A stretch of DNA of 64,000 bases from CAZMGB01 sp964565775 (GCA_964565775.1 CAZMGB010000003.1:156885-220884); one strand, 5' to 3'; shown: positions 1 through 9,386, counted from the first letter of the stretch. Notes: generated from the sequence alone by a model not told the origin. Numbers and translations: made by a program.

Positions 1-1
1 G

Positions 2-712
2 GAGTACACGATAGGCCCGCACATGCTGCTCCAGTTCAAGAACTTCGCCAGCGCCGCCCTGTTTGCGGTGACGTCCGGCAACCTGACCGCCCATTTCGTC
101 GCCTTCGTTGGCCTGCTCATCATGGTGGCCACGCTCCCGCTCCTGAGCCGCGCCGTCCGAAAGAGCCTGTGGCAGCCTCGCACCGAAGTGTTCGTCGTCG
201 TGTGGTTCTTCGCGTCCCTGTTCCCTCTGCTGACGCTCAACAAGTTCTTCGGCATCGGCGAGTTGAACCGCAAACTGTACTCGGCTGGCCCTGCCCTGGC
301 GATCCTCCTGGTGATGTACGGCGCCTCGCTCCTCAATCTGGCGCCGATGCGGCTACAGGTCCCCGTGCGGGCGCTCGCGGCGGCGCTGGTGCCCCTCGCG
401 CTCGTAGGCGTGATGGCTCAGGCGAGGCAGAACGACCAGCAAGTGAGCGCACCGGCCGTGGAATCGGAGCGCTTCGTCCAGGCACTGCGCGAGACGTATC
501 CGTCCCTGCCCCAGGGCAGCACGCTCTATGTGGTCGGTGCTCCGCGCGTCATGGCGGGCTTTGCTTTTGGGGAGATCTACCTGGTGGGCTCCGTGCAGGC
601 CTTCTACGGCAAAGTAGACCCCTACGCGGTGAGCGAGCAGGAGGCGGCGGCACTCGAAAAGTCACTGGACGAAGGCGAGTACATATTCTCCTACAAGGCC
701 GCCTCACAGTAG
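2..712 (+). CDS. Membrane protein, C-terminal part (N-terminus outside window)
   Basis: The reading frame is open from base 2, upstream of the first ATG at 23, so the gene almost certainly begins before the window. The visible 229+ residues hold about four hydrophobic segments (near residues 10-50, 55-75, 85-105 and 115-135). A soluble C-terminal tail of about 85 residues follows. The layout fits the end of a multi-spanning GT-C-type glycosyltransferase or polysaccharide membrane protein, and the neighbours are polysaccharide genes, but no diagnostic motif lies in the visible part. Function is therefore inferred from context only. Confidence 0.6.
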   Translation, partial: EYTIGPHMLLQFKNFASAALFAVTSGNLTAHFVAFVGLLIMVATLPLLSRAVRKSLWQPRTEVFVVVWFFASLFPLLTLNKFFGIGELNRKLYSAGPALAILLVMYGASLLNLAPMRLQVPVRALAAALVPLALVGVMAQARQNDQQVSAPAVESERFVQALRETYPSLPQGSTLYVVGAPRVMAGFAFGEIYLVGSVQAFYGKVDPYAVSEQEAAALEKSLDEGEYIFSYKAASQ

Positions 713-775
713 GAGGGTCGTGCCCGGCGCCTCGCGGTCATCGCCCCGGCCGGCACTGCGACCAGGAGCCGGATG

Positions 776-2347
776 CTACTCGATGTAGCCGAGGCCCCGC
801 AACCTTTCCCTGACGAGCCTCTCTTCCTCTTCGCTGTAGGCGGACGGTTCCTGCTGGCGCTCCGGTGGCGGCGCGGGCGGACCGCCGGTGGGCGCCGGCG
901 GGCCGATGAGGAGCTCGTCGGCAACGCGCCCGTCGGTACCTTCCGGCGAAGGGACGCCGAGCAACGAGAGAACGGTGGGTGCAACGTCCAGGATGCTGAG
1001 CGGCGGGACTTCGGCGTTCTGCCGGAAGTGAGGGCCCCGGCCCGCGATGACGCCATTCAGGGAGTGAACGCCCTGGCAGTACGTCCACCTGAACATGAGT
1101 CTCCCCAAGCCGCTGTTATAAGCGTAGCCTTCGTGCCACTCCAGGAGCAGGTCGGGCGCCTCAGCGGCGTACTTTCCGTGGAAGTAGTCCTCCCCCTTGA
1201 TGAGTCGCCTGACGACCTGCTCGCCCGTCTCCGGGTCCCGGAACCCCAGCAGCTTGTCGGCAACCAGGTCTCTCATCTCGTCGAACTTGTCCTGCGGGAC
1301 GCGGCCGGTGGACTCCCTTCCCGCAAGGTTCACATTGACGCTGTCGACGATATCGCTATAAGCAATGGATTCAGGGAGCAGAAGCCGCCGCAATCCATAT
1401 CGCGGCCTTGCAAGCATCTTGTCGATCCGACCCGACAACGGCCTCAAGAACCTCTTCGTCAGGCGCAGTGCCCTCGCGACGGGCGGGCTCTTCCACCTGC
1501 AGCGCATCAGGCCGGCCTCCATAAGGAACTCGTTGACGTCGAACGTCTTCTCGAAGCGCCTGAACCCGTGGTCCGACACCACAAGGACATCGGTGGCCGT
1601 CAGGTCGATGCGCTCGAGCAGGCGCGCCAGGGCTTCATCGAGGGCCGCGTAGAAGCTCCGGGCGAGCGGGTACTGCGGCCCCTGCTCATTGATGTCCTGC
1701 CAGAGGATGTGCTGAGCCCGGTCCGGCGCCACGAAAACTATGCAGAAGAGGTCAACCGGAGGGTCACCGAACAGAACCTCTGCGACCCGCTGCCGGTTCT
1801 CCACCATGCGGATCAAGTCCGCGACGACCTCGGGCTGCCGGCCGGCTTTGCCCACCCAGACTACGTCGGGCAGGAACTCGCCGACCGCACTCTCCACCTT
1901 CGCCGCTGCCTCCGCCGGCCAGGCATAGGTCTGACCGACGGGTTTCACCGCTCCGATGCCACCCAGCATGACGCCGTTTATCTGGAACGGCGGATGGAGC
2001 GGTGGCATGTCGATGACGCAGGAGCTGAGTCCGCTGCCGGTCAGCGTCTCCCAGATCGTCGGGAATCGAATGTCGGAGGAATTAGTCACGAACGTCTTGA
2101 ATGGGGTGTCCGTCTTGCGCACAAAGTCGAAGATGCCGTGCTTGCCGGGGTTGACGCCCGTCATGAAGGAGGTCCAGGCGGACATGGAGTTGGTCGGCAG
2201 GACAGATTGCAGAGGGGCGCTGACGCCGCCGTCCACGAACGCCTTCAGGGTCGGCATCACCCCGTCCGCGAACAGCGGGCGAAGCAGCGTCCAGTCGGCG
2301 CCGTCCAGGCCGATGATCACGACTCTGGGTGCCGCTTCCTTTGTCAT
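776..2347 (-). CDS. Alkaline phosphatase superfamily / type I phosphodiesterase-nucleotide pyrophosphatase-like protein
   Basis: This is a 523-aa hydrolase of the alkaline phosphatase superfamily (PF01663 type). Residues 9-17 carry IIGLDGADW with the first metal-binding Asp. The nucleophile region lies around SMSAWTSFMTG, and a distal VVSDHGF gives the metal-ligand Asp-His pair. Members cleave phosphodiester, phosphate or sulfate groups, and similar proteins are common in polysaccharide loci. The C-terminal 40 residues are Pro-rich and then charged. It is transcribed away from the truncated membrane gene and lies 142 bases downstream of the sulfotransferase on the same strand. The substrate cannot be told from sequence. 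Confidence 0.85.
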   Translation of the reverse strand: MTKEAAPRVVIIGLDGADWTLLRPLFADGVMPTLKAFVDGGVSAPLQSVLPTNSMSAWTSFMTGVNPGKHGIFDFVRKTDTPFKTFVTNSSDIRFPTIWETLTGSGLSSCVIDMPPLHPPFQINGVMLGGIGAVKPVGQTYAWPAEAAAKVESAVGEFLPDVVWVGKAGRQPEVVADLIRMVENRQRVAEVLFGDPPVDLFCIVFVAPDRAQHILWQDINEQGPQYPLARSFYAALDEALARLLERIDLTATDVLVVSDHGFRRFEKTFDVNEFLMEAGLMRCRWKSPPVARALRLTKRFLRPLSGRIDKMLARPRYGLRRLLLPESIAYSDIVDSVNVNLAGRESTGRVPQDKFDEMRDLVADKLLGFRDPETGEQVVRRLIKGEDYFHGKYAAEAPDLLLEWHEGYAYNSGLGRLMFRWTYCQGVHSLNGVIAGRGPHFRQNAEVPPLSILDVAPTVLSLLGVPSPEGTDGRVADELLIGPPAPTGGPPAPPPERQQEPSAYSEEEERLVRERLRGLGYIE

Positions 2348-2489
2348 CCTGTCACCAACCTCAGCATCGGATGAGGGGCCGGCGTGCGACTACCAGCCCT
2401 TACAGCTTCGAGCACTTCCATCCGTCTCCCAGGCACAGCCACGCTCGATATAGCTCGGCTCTTCCGCCGAGAGCACGCCGACCACCGAA

Positions 2490-3371
2490 TCACTCCAAGA
2501 GCGCCGCCTCCGGAGTGTCCTTGTATGCCTCGTACAGCTCGTCGTAGTTCTCGATGAGCTCCCACAGGGGCTCGGGGTTCTGCTTGCGCATTGTGACCGC
2601 GAGCGGTCCCGGCTCGACCCCCAGGAACGACTGCGTTTCCCCGAAGACTTCGTCGCGGCGGTCGAGCAGGTCCTCGTAGAACACGGGCAGATTCCGGTGC
2701 TCGCGAAAAAGCTCCTCATGGTTCGCGGCCCGCATCCTCGTCTTGACGATGAACTCGAACAGCTCCTCCTCCTTGACGGTCACCCGGGCGCGAGGGGCTT
2801 CGCCAGTAGCTCTTCGCCGCCGCAGGCGCTGTGGCAGTCTCGAAGCCGCCTTCAAGGGGTGATGGGCCGCGGCTAGCAGGTTAACGGTCGTGGCTTTCGG
2901 TCTTGTGTCCTCCAGGTAGACACCCGTCGTCTCTGCCAGTTTCAGCGAAACGAACATCCGCAGCAGGTTCCGTCGCCTGAGGTGAAGCACGCGGATCTCC
3001 TTATCCCCGGCGAGCCGCTCCGGCAGGTCCTCGAATCCGAGTAGCTGGCCGTAGTGCAACTTGAAGCCGACGGCACGGACGTCTTCGGGGTAGGGACAGA
3101 AGATTCGCTCCTCCAGGAAGCGAATGGGGTCTTCGCTTCGCAGCGACAGGTCCCGTGCGCTGAAGTTGTCGTAGCCTTCCACCTCGAACTGGACGAAGTT
3201 CTGCAGGAAGTTGAAGACCTCACGAAAGCACGTGATTTCGGAGCTGGAGTTGAGCGCCTGGGCCAGCATGTGTGAGCCGGTTCGAGGCCCGCTCAAAATG
3301 ATGAACCGAACGTAGTTGGTCGAGCTGCCAGCAGACCCCCGCCCATCGCGGCCTGCGCTTGCTTCCTGCAT
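2490..3371 (-). CDS. Sulfotransferase family protein
   Basis: A 293-aa PAPS-dependent sulfotransferase. The N-terminal ILSGPRTGSHML (about residues 24-35) is the 5'-phosphosulfate-binding loop of the family, and CFREVF follows as in Stf0-like enzymes. The C-terminal half keeps a helical region with FYEDLLDRRDEVF typical of the fold. It would transfer sulfate from PAPS to a carbohydrate or lipid hydroxyl in the cytoplasm. Its place beside the polysaccharide exporter suggests a sulfated glycan. The acceptor is unknown. Confidence 0.8.
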   Translation of the reverse strand: MQEASAGRDGRGSAGSSTNYVRFIILSGPRTGSHMLAQALNSSSEITCFREVFNFLQNFVQFEVEGYDNFSARDLSLRSEDPIRFLEERIFCPYPEDVRAVGFKLHYGQLLGFEDLPERLAGDKEIRVLHLRRRNLLRMFVSLKLAETTGVYLEDTRPKATTVNLLAAAHHPLKAASRLPQRLRRRRATGEAPRARVTVKEEELFEFIVKTRMRAANHEELFREHRNLPVFYEDLLDRRDEVFGETQSFLGVEPGPLAVTMRKQNPEPLWELIENYDELYEAYKDTPEAALLE

Positions 3372-3605
3372 CCTCGTCGACGCCCCCTTGCGTTCTATCT
3401 ACCTCAGCAGCAATGCGGGAATAGCACCGGCACCGTGCCGCCTCCGGCTCCATCGGCCGCTGGCGCACGATCCCGAACCTCCCACTTCGACCCAGCGACC
3501 CCAAGGCGGCACCGCTCGCGACGTCGGAGGCCGTTAGTCCCGCATCCCCACAGAGATCGTGCGGCCGGTGCGTCTCAGGCCGTCGCGTCGCCGCGCGGCC
3601 GAGCC

Positions 3606-4460
3606 TCAGGCGCCGGTGTAGCTATCGGCCTCCCCGGCGCCCGGCGCGACGAGCCCCCTCTCCTCCAGGGCACGCCGGAAGACGCGGCGAGCAGCGGGCG
3701 ACGCCTGAAGTCGACCGCGCACGTATTCATTCACGACGTCCGTCGGCTCGCCGTCTCGCACCACCTGCCCATGCTCCAGAAGGATCACGCGGTCGGCGAA
3801 CTCGCTCAAGGTGCTCACGACGTGCGTGACCAGGACTATGGTTGTGTTGCTCTCCTTTAACGTGGCGAAATGTTCGAAGCACTTCTGCTGGAACTCTGCA
3901 TCGCCCACCGCGAGGACCTCGTCGATTACCAGGATCTCGGGCCGGACATGGACGGCCACTGCGAAGCCAAGTCGCACATACATTCCTGAGGAGTAGGTTC
4001 GCATCGGCTGGTCTGCGAACTCCTTGAGGCCGGAGAATTCGATGATCTCCGGCACCTTCTCCTTGGCCTCCCTCTTCGGGAGACCCATGAAGAGGGCGTT
4101 CAGGTAGGCGTTCTCGCGCCCGGTCGCCTGTGGGTGAAAGCCAGCGCCCAGCTCCAGGAGAGCGGCGTACCTCCCATGTATGCTCGCCTTCCCCCTCGTG
4201 GGGGGAGAGATCCCCACCAGAATGCGCAAGAGCGTGCTCTTCCCCGAACCGTTGGGCCCTATGATGCCGACGATCTCGCCCCGCTTCACGCTAAGCGTTA
4301 TGTCGCGCAGCGCCCAGAAAGGCTCGCGCGGCCGGATCTGGCGCAGGAGCGTCCGCGGCCGCGCCATCAGGTCGCGAAGCTGCCAGGGCCTCTTCGGGTT
4401 CAGATAGAACCGTTTGGAGACCCCTTCCAGCCGTACCGCGTACTCATTGTCATAGCGCAT
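3606..4460 (-). CDS. Polysaccharide export ABC transporter, ATP-binding subunit (Wzt/TagH-like)
   Basis: A 284-aa ABC ATPase. The start at 4460 (MRYDNEYAVRLEGVSKRF) is preferred over an upstream one at 4580, because the upstream extension is low-complexity and overlaps the permease. Walker A is GPNGSGKST, the signature region is YSSGMYVRLGFAVA, Walker B is LVIDEVLAVGD, and the H-loop is in VLVTHV. The VLAVGDAEFQQKC segment is typical of teichoic-acid and O-antigen exporters. The C-terminal carbohydrate-binding domain of some Wzt proteins is missing. The start overlaps the permease stop by 11 bases, which suggests translational coupling. It should energise export of the glycan built by this locus. 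Confidence 0.9.
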   Translation of the reverse strand: MRYDNEYAVRLEGVSKRFYLNPKRPWQLRDLMARPRTLLRQIRPREPFWALRDITLSVKRGEIVGIIGPNGSGKSTLLRILVGISPPTRGKASIHGRYAALLELGAGFHPQATGRENAYLNALFMGLPKREAKEKVPEIIEFSGLKEFADQPMRTYSSGMYVRLGFAVAVHVRPEILVIDEVLAVGDAEFQQKCFEHFATLKESNTTIVLVTHVVSTLSEFADRVILLEHGQVVRDGEPTDVVNEYVRGRLQASPAARRVFRRALEERGLVAPGAGEADSYTGA

Positions 4461-5289
4461 CAGCGAAGTATCTCTCCAGCGCGCGAAAGACGCCCAGCCC
4501 CACGACGAGGAACACGGCCGTGATGACGATAGTCGGCCAGAGCTCCGTGCCGGGAGCCGAGCCTTCGAGGAACAGCGCACGCCAATCCTCTATCAATGGC
4601 ACCATAGGGTTCAGCATCAGAACGGGCTTGAACTCCGCTGGAACGCGGTCGAGCGGGTAGATGATCGGCGTGCCGTAGAACATGAGGAGAAGCACGACGC
4701 CCAGCATCGGTCCAAGATCTCTGAAGAAGACGTTCAACGAAGCGACGAGTGTGCCCAATCCAACCAACAGCAGCAGTTGGAGCGCAAACAGAACCGGTAT
4801 GCCCGCGACCCAGGCGACGGTGGGCTCGATGCCGGAGACGACGAGGAAGAGAGTAAGCACGGGCAGCGCTAGGAGGAACTGGACCGTATTGTAGAACACT
4901 GACGCCAGCGGCAGGATCAGCCGTGCGAACTGCACCTTTCGGAGGAGGCCGCCATTTGCCACGAAGGCGCCTGCCGATTGCTGGACGCCGCCCGAGAACC
5001 AGAACCAGGGAAAGAGCGCAGAGAGGAGGAAGACAGCGTAGTTCGGGACGTCCAGCCGCAACACTCGGCCTAGCGCGAAGTACATCACGAAGCCCATCGC
5101 CAGGGGACGAGCGATCCACCAGACGTAGCTGAGGACAGTGCCCTGGTATGTGACCTTCAGGTCTCGTGCGGTGACGGCGATGAGTAGGTCCCACGCGGTA
5201 GACGTTGATCTAGCCGCTGCCGCCAGACTGAAGTGTCTCGTCGCTGAGGCTTCCACTGCTCTCCAGACCCCGATCCCACACCCGGTCAC
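4450..5289 (-). CDS. Polysaccharide export ABC transporter, permease subunit (Wzm/TagG-like, ABC-2)
   Basis: A 279-aa ABC-2 permease with about six membrane segments. The motif RDLKVTYQGTVLSYVWW near residue 45 is the usual amphipathic entry into TM1 of O-antigen and teichoic-acid exporters. YGTPIIYPLDRVP and LNPMVPLIEDWRALFL near residues 205-240 are also family hallmarks. With the overlapping ATPase gene downstream it forms a complete exporter that moves a lipid-linked polysaccharide across the cytoplasmic membrane. The first 25 residues may be non-native if an internal start is used. Confidence 0.9.
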   Translation of the reverse strand: MTGCGIGVWRAVEASATRHFSLAAAARSTSTAWDLLIAVTARDLKVTYQGTVLSYVWWIARPLAMGFVMYFALGRVLRLDVPNYAVFLLSALFPWFWFSGGVQQSAGAFVANGGLLRKVQFARLILPLASVFYNTVQFLLALPVLTLFLVVSGIEPTVAWVAGIPVLFALQLLLLVGLGTLVASLNVFFRDLGPMLGVVLLLMFYGTPIIYPLDRVPAEFKPVLMLNPMVPLIEDWRALFLEGSAPGTELWPTIVITAVFLVVGLGVFRALERYFADAL

Positions 5290-5336
5290 CTACGTCGTCG
5301 CAGCAGCACACGTCGGAGGCGACCGGTGCTACGACA

Positions 5337-6035
5337 TTACTCCGCGAGAAACTCAAGCATCTCCTGACCGCGAGGATGTCCCCAATCGCCAATGTATCTG
5401 GCCTCCCACCCGGCCTCCCGACCCAGGGCGAGAATCTCTTCCGCATTGTACTGGAATGGGATGTAGTCATTTGAACGCCTGGGGTTCTTGTAGCTCTCCT
5501 CGAGCAAGCCCTTCGGGATGAAGGTAGCATAGAAACGACCCCCAGCGCTGATCTCAGCCCTCAGTTTCACCAAACAGAGGAGGATGTCGTCCTCAATGAG
5601 ATGGCTGAAGAGAGACTGCGCGATGCCGTAGTTGGGACGCTTCCCAAACTTGTGAAACTCAAACCGCTCTGAGGTGACGAACTGCGGTCGTTTCTCCTGC
5701 CGCAGATCCTTCGAGATTTCGTGCTTCAGTCCCGCTTTGATCAGCCACGGCGCATGATCGATCCCGAGGTAGTGCTCCGGCTCGAGATACGCGATGAACA
5801 GTCTGCCCCCTCGAAGGCTGCCGCAGCCGACATCGACGAGGATGTCCTGCGGTTTCAGGCCCTGACGTACCATGAAATCAAATTGGGCTCTCCCGACCGC
5901 CTCCCACAAGCCCCCGACTTCACCCCGGTGCTTGTCCGGGTAACGGAGGAGCATGTAGCGGAGGCCGCGATATCTCCGCAGCAGCCGGTCGCCGCCCGGC
6001 CACGCTTCGAGGGTGCGTCTCACCGTGGCCCGCAT
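5337..6035 (-). CDS. Class I SAM-dependent methyltransferase
   Basis: A 232-aa protein from the ATG at 6035. That start is chosen because a GAGGGA ribosome-binding site lies just upstream and the longer in-frame extension looks non-coding. DILVDVGCGSLRGGRLF is the SAM-binding motif I, and YLGIDHAPWLI supplies the acidic motif II residue. It is followed by a conserved FHKFGKRPNYGIAQSLFSHL stretch seen in methyltransferases of polysaccharide clusters. It probably O-methylates a sugar or sugar-linked group. Its 3' end lies 47 bases from the exporter permease start, so co-transcription is likely. Confidence 0.8.
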   Translation of the reverse strand: MRATVRRTLEAWPGGDRLLRRYRGLRYMLLRYPDKHRGEVGGLWEAVGRAQFDFMVRQGLKPQDILVDVGCGSLRGGRLFIAYLEPEHYLGIDHAPWLIKAGLKHEISKDLRQEKRPQFVTSERFEFHKFGKRPNYGIAQSLFSHLIEDDILLCLVKLRAEISAGGRFYATFIPKGLLEESYKNPRRSNDYIPFQYNAEEILALGREAGWEARYIGDWGHPRGQEMLEFLAE

Positions 6036-6293
6036 GTAAAGTCCCTCACGTTCTCGAAGTTGCCCGCCTCTCCAGAGGCGGGTGTCATCTCGCTCTCGGT
6101 CTGAACCCCATAGATGGTAACACAGATTATGAGTCTGCCGTTTCACTCTGTAAAGCCTGCGGAAGCGGGGCGGGGGCCTCCTCAGCCAATCGCTACCGCT
6201 TCCAGTTTGGGCGGCGCCGCCGACGGCCGGCTGGGGAGAAAATCACACAACGAGCGTCGATTTCCCGAGGGCTACACTACGCGCGGCCTGTGT

Positions 6294-6299
6294 TATGAT
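6294..6299 (+). promoter_or_regulatory. Candidate -10 box (TATGAT)
   Basis: TATGAT lies 78 bases before the GTG start of the GT2 gene, in the 341-base gap between divergent genes. The expected -35 position reads GCTACA, a poor match, so this is a weak prediction. Confidence 0.3.
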
Positions 6300-6376
6300 T
6301 GGCCCGGCCGGGCCGTTGATCAAACGGGCAGTCTCTGCCCATACGACGATCAGAGTCGAGCTCCGGCCAGCTATCC

Positions 6377-7372
6377 GTGCCTAAGCCAGCCGCACCGGCC
6401 GCCTCTCCCTCTGTCGCCGTCCTGACCGTGAATACCGACGGTGCAGCCTTCATGTCGGAGTTCGCACAATCGTTCGCCGAGGTGACCTACCCCAATCTCC
6501 GTCTCATCGTCGTCGATAACGCCTCCACCGACGATTCACTCCAGATCCTCGAACGGTTGCAGCCCGAAGCGGTGATCCTTCGGAACGAGACCAACCTGGG
6601 CTTCACCGGCGCCTGCAACCGGGGCCTCGCCTATTGCCTCGAGCAGGGCTTCGACTACGTGCTGCTGCTCAACAGTGACGGCATCATGGAGCCAGACTTC
6701 CTGGACCACCTGGTGGCCGCCGCTGACGAGCGTACCATGACTGCACCGAAGTCGTATCTCTATCACCACCGTGGACGTCTGGACGACTCGGTGGGCCAGT
6801 TCGACTGGACGCGGGGTGTCTGGAAGAAGCGCATCCTTGGCAAGGCGCCGACCGCCGACTTCGACCAGCCGCGTGCCGTGGACAACGCTAACCTCTCATG
6901 CCTGCTCGTACCCAGCGGCCTGCTGCGGGACGTGGGCCTGCTGGACGACAACTTCTTCCTCTACTACGACGATACCGATTTCGTGCGGCGCGCGCGGGAT
7001 AAGGGGTACCGCCTCTGGTTCGTGCCGGCCGCGGTGGTCTATCACCGGAAGGGCGGAACCATCGGCGGTTCAGACACCCCCTTCGGGCTCTACTACCTAG
7101 CGCGCAACCGGCCATATCTCATTCGCAAACACGTCCATTCGCCCTTGCGCCTCGCCCAGTTCTGGGTCTACTTCCTGAGCAGCCGTCTCATACAGCTCAT
7201 CGCATTTCTCGCTCGGGGCCGGCCCGATCTCGCCAAAGCGATGCTGCTGGGACTCATGGACTACTGGCGAGGTCGCATGGGGAAGACGATAGAACGTGAC
7301 CGGTGGCGGAGCAGAACACAGGCCGCCGACCCCGGCCTCAGGATGCGCGGCGAACCGGGTGCCAAGGCTTGA
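6377..7372 (+). CDS. Glycosyltransferase family 2 (rhamnosyltransferase-like)
   Basis: A 331-aa GT-A fold enzyme starting at GTG 6377. The N-terminus SVAVLTVNTDG and the nucleotide-binding IVVDNASTDDS are typical of GT2. LLLNSDG at about residue 100 takes the DXD metal-binding place, as in rhamnosyl- and galactofuranosyltransferases. LDDNFFLYYDDTDFVRRA matches the ED region of the catalytic domain. The C-terminus has basic and hydrophobic stretches that may contact the membrane. It would use a nucleotide sugar, plausibly dTDP-rhamnose given the rmlD gene downstream. Confidence 0.88.
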   Translation: MPKPAAPAASPSVAVLTVNTDGAAFMSEFAQSFAEVTYPNLRLIVVDNASTDDSLQILERLQPEAVILRNETNLGFTGACNRGLAYCLEQGFDYVLLLNSDGIMEPDFLDHLVAAADERTMTAPKSYLYHHRGRLDDSVGQFDWTRGVWKKRILGKAPTADFDQPRAVDNANLSCLLVPSGLLRDVGLLDDNFFLYYDDTDFVRRARDKGYRLWFVPAAVVYHRKGGTIGGSDTPFGLYYLARNRPYLIRKHVHSPLRLAQFWVYFLSSRLIQLIAFLARGRPDLAKAMLLGLMDYWRGRMGKTIERDRWRSRTQAADPGLRMRGEPGAKA

Positions 7373-7453
7373 CGCCGCCGCGAGGCATCACGTAGTCTGA
7401 ATTCGCGCGAGGACTGGCGATAATCGTACTGTCGCTGGAGCAACGATGACACG

Positions 7454-8485
7454 ATGACCACTGTACTCGTCACCGGCGGCGCTGGCTACATCGGCAGCGT
7501 CCTGGTCCGCAGGCTCCTCTCCCAGGGCTTCGCGGTGCGGGTGCTGGACCGCCTGTACTGGGGCCGAAAGCCTCTCCAGGAGGTGATGGACCGGATCGAG
7601 CTGATCCACGGCGACGTCCGTCAGCTCCGCGACGAATGGCTCCAGGGAATCGACGCCGTGGTCCACCTGGCCGGTCTCTCCAACGACCCGACTGCCGAGT
7701 ACGACCCCCAGGCGAACTGGGAAATGAACGCCCTGGGCACCGAGCGACTGGCCGTTGCCTGCAAGCGGCTGGGCGTGCCCCGCCTCACCTTCGGCTCCAG
7801 TTGCTCGATCTATGACGGGCTGCCGCCGGGGATTGAGTATCGCGAGGACCAGGAGGTGCAGCCCAGGGGCGCCTACGCCGAGGCGAAATTCTACGCTGAG
7901 AACCGGCTCCTGGAGCTGGCAGACGAGCACTTCTGCCCCGTGATCCTGCGTCAGGCCACCGTATTCGGCTTCAGCTCTCGCATGCGCTACGATCTGGTGG
8001 TAAACACCTTCGTCAAGGACGCTCTCCAGGCGGGCCGGCTAAACCTTCACGGCGGTGGCTGGATGTGGCGGCCCCTGGTCGACGTGGAGGACACTTCCGA
8101 AGCGCACATTGTCTGCCTCCGGGCACCCGAGGACAAAGTGCGGGGGCAGATCTACAACGTGGTCCAGGACAACTACCAGATCCGGGCGCTGGCGATGATG
8201 GTCGCCGGCACCTTGCGGATGGAGAATCGCGACGTCCGCTTGGAGGAGGTCCCGGCGCCCCCCCGCGTGCGGGACTATCGCTGCTCCAACGCGAAGATGA
8301 CCTGGGGGCTCGGCTTCACGCCCCAGATCACGGTCCTGGCCTCCATCGCAAACATGGTGGCCTGCATCACCCGCGACGGCTTCACCGAGTTCGATCACCC
8401 CTGCTACTACAACATCGACTGGATGGAGCTGCTGAGCGAGGTTCACGAGAACCTTAGGCCGTTCCAGAGCGTCCTGGGCGAGTAG
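7454..8485 (+). CDS. NAD-dependent epimerase/dehydratase (extended SDR)
   Basis: A 343-aa nucleotide-sugar epimerase/dehydratase. TGGAGYIGS at residues 7-15 is the NAD-binding glycine motif. FGSSCSIYDG carries the catalytic Ser region, and YAEAKF is the YxxxK pair. VVHLAGLSNDP is typical of the extended SDR family. It likely makes a modified sugar for the glycan. A three-codon reading frame (ATG ACA CGA TGA, 7446-7457) overlaps its start codon. It lies 10 bases before rmlD and 82 bases after the GT2 gene, so the three are probably co-transcribed. Confidence 0.88.
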   Translation: MTTVLVTGGAGYIGSVLVRRLLSQGFAVRVLDRLYWGRKPLQEVMDRIELIHGDVRQLRDEWLQGIDAVVHLAGLSNDPTAEYDPQANWEMNALGTERLAVACKRLGVPRLTFGSSCSIYDGLPPGIEYREDQEVQPRGAYAEAKFYAENRLLELADEHFCPVILRQATVFGFSSRMRYDLVVNTFVKDALQAGRLNLHGGGWMWRPLVDVEDTSEAHIVCLRAPEDKVRGQIYNVVQDNYQIRALAMMVAGTLRMENRDVRLEEVPAPPRVRDYRCSNAKMTWGLGFTPQITVLASIANMVACITRDGFTEFDHPCYYNIDWMELLSEVHENLRPFQSVLGE

Positions 8486-8495
8486 AAGCAGCTCC

Positions 8496-9386
8496 ATGCG
8501 CACCCTCCTCATCGGCAGCCGCGGCCAGTTGGGCAGCGACCTCTGCCGCGTCTGGGCCGACGAGCTCATCGCCCTCGACCAGCCGGAGCTGGAGGTCTGT
8601 GACGGCGACCAGGTGCACTCCATCATCCGCAGCGAGGCGCCTCGCCTGGTCATCAACACTGCCGCCTACCACCGGGTCGATGAGTGCGAGAGCAACGTCA
8701 TGCGCTCCTTCGAGGTGAACGCCCTGGGCGCCAAGAACGTGGCCGACGCGTCACGCGAGGTCGGCGCCGCCGTGATGTTCATCAGCACCGACTACGTCTT
8801 CGACGGCGAGAAGGGCAGCCCCTACGTCGAGGAGGACGTCCCGCGCCCCCTCAGCGTCTACGGCACATCCAAGCTTGCCGGGGAGCATTTAGTGCGCCAG
8901 AGCAACCCCCGGCATTTCATCGTGCGCACCTCCGGGCTCTTCGGGGTGGCCGGGGCTATGGGCAAGGGGGGAAACTTCGTGGAAACGATGATCCGAAAGG
9001 CCCGGCAGGGCGAAGCGCTGCGGGTAGTCGACGACCAGGTGCTCGGGCCCACGTTTACCTGGGACCTGGCCACCACACTACAAGAACTGGCGGCCACAGG
9101 GCGCTTTGGCACCTACCACGCGACCAGCGCGGGCCAGACATCCTGGTATGGCTTCGCCGCCAAGATCTTCGAATTGACGGGGTTGCGGCCCAGCCTCACG
9201 GCCATCACGAGCGATGAACTGGCCGCCGCCGCTCGTCGTCCCCGCTTCTCCGTCCTCGAGAATCGCGCCCTGGCGGCGGCCGGCGTAACACCTCTCCGGC
9301 CCTGGCAGGAGGCGTTGGAGGCCTATCTGAAGGAGAAGGGCCACCTCCAGCCGGCCCGACCGCCCGGCGCTACCGGCACGGCGTAG
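8496..9386 (+). CDS. rmlD: dTDP-4-dehydrorhamnose reductase
   Basis: A 296-aa RmlD/RfbD, the last step in dTDP-L-rhamnose synthesis (NADPH reduction of dTDP-4-dehydrorhamnose). LLIGSRGQLGSDL is the cofactor motif, INTAAYHRVDECE is the family signature, FISTDYVFDG carries the catalytic Thr/Ser region, and VYGTSKLAGE is the YxxxK site. RTSGLFG and the C-terminal RPRFSVLENRAL also match RmlD. RmlA, RmlB and RmlC are not in the window, so those steps must be encoded elsewhere. Confidence 0.93.
   Translation: MRTLLIGSRGQLGSDLCRVWADELIALDQPELEVCDGDQVHSIIRSEAPRLVINTAAYHRVDECESNVMRSFEVNALGAKNVADASREVGAAVMFISTDYVFDGEKGSPYVEEDVPRPLSVYGTSKLAGEHLVRQSNPRHFIVRTSGLFGVAGAMGKGGNFVETMIRKARQGEALRVVDDQVLGPTFTWDLATTLQELAATGRFGTYHATSAGQTSWYGFAAKIFELTGLRPSLTAITSDELAAAARRPRFSVLENRALAAAGVTPLRPWQEALEAYLKEKGHLQPARPPGATGTA

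Noticed and set aside
4460..4580. N-terminal 40-residue extension of the export ATPase
   Set aside because: Ser/Arg-rich low-complexity sequence that overlaps the permease; the start at 4460 gives the normal family N-terminus.
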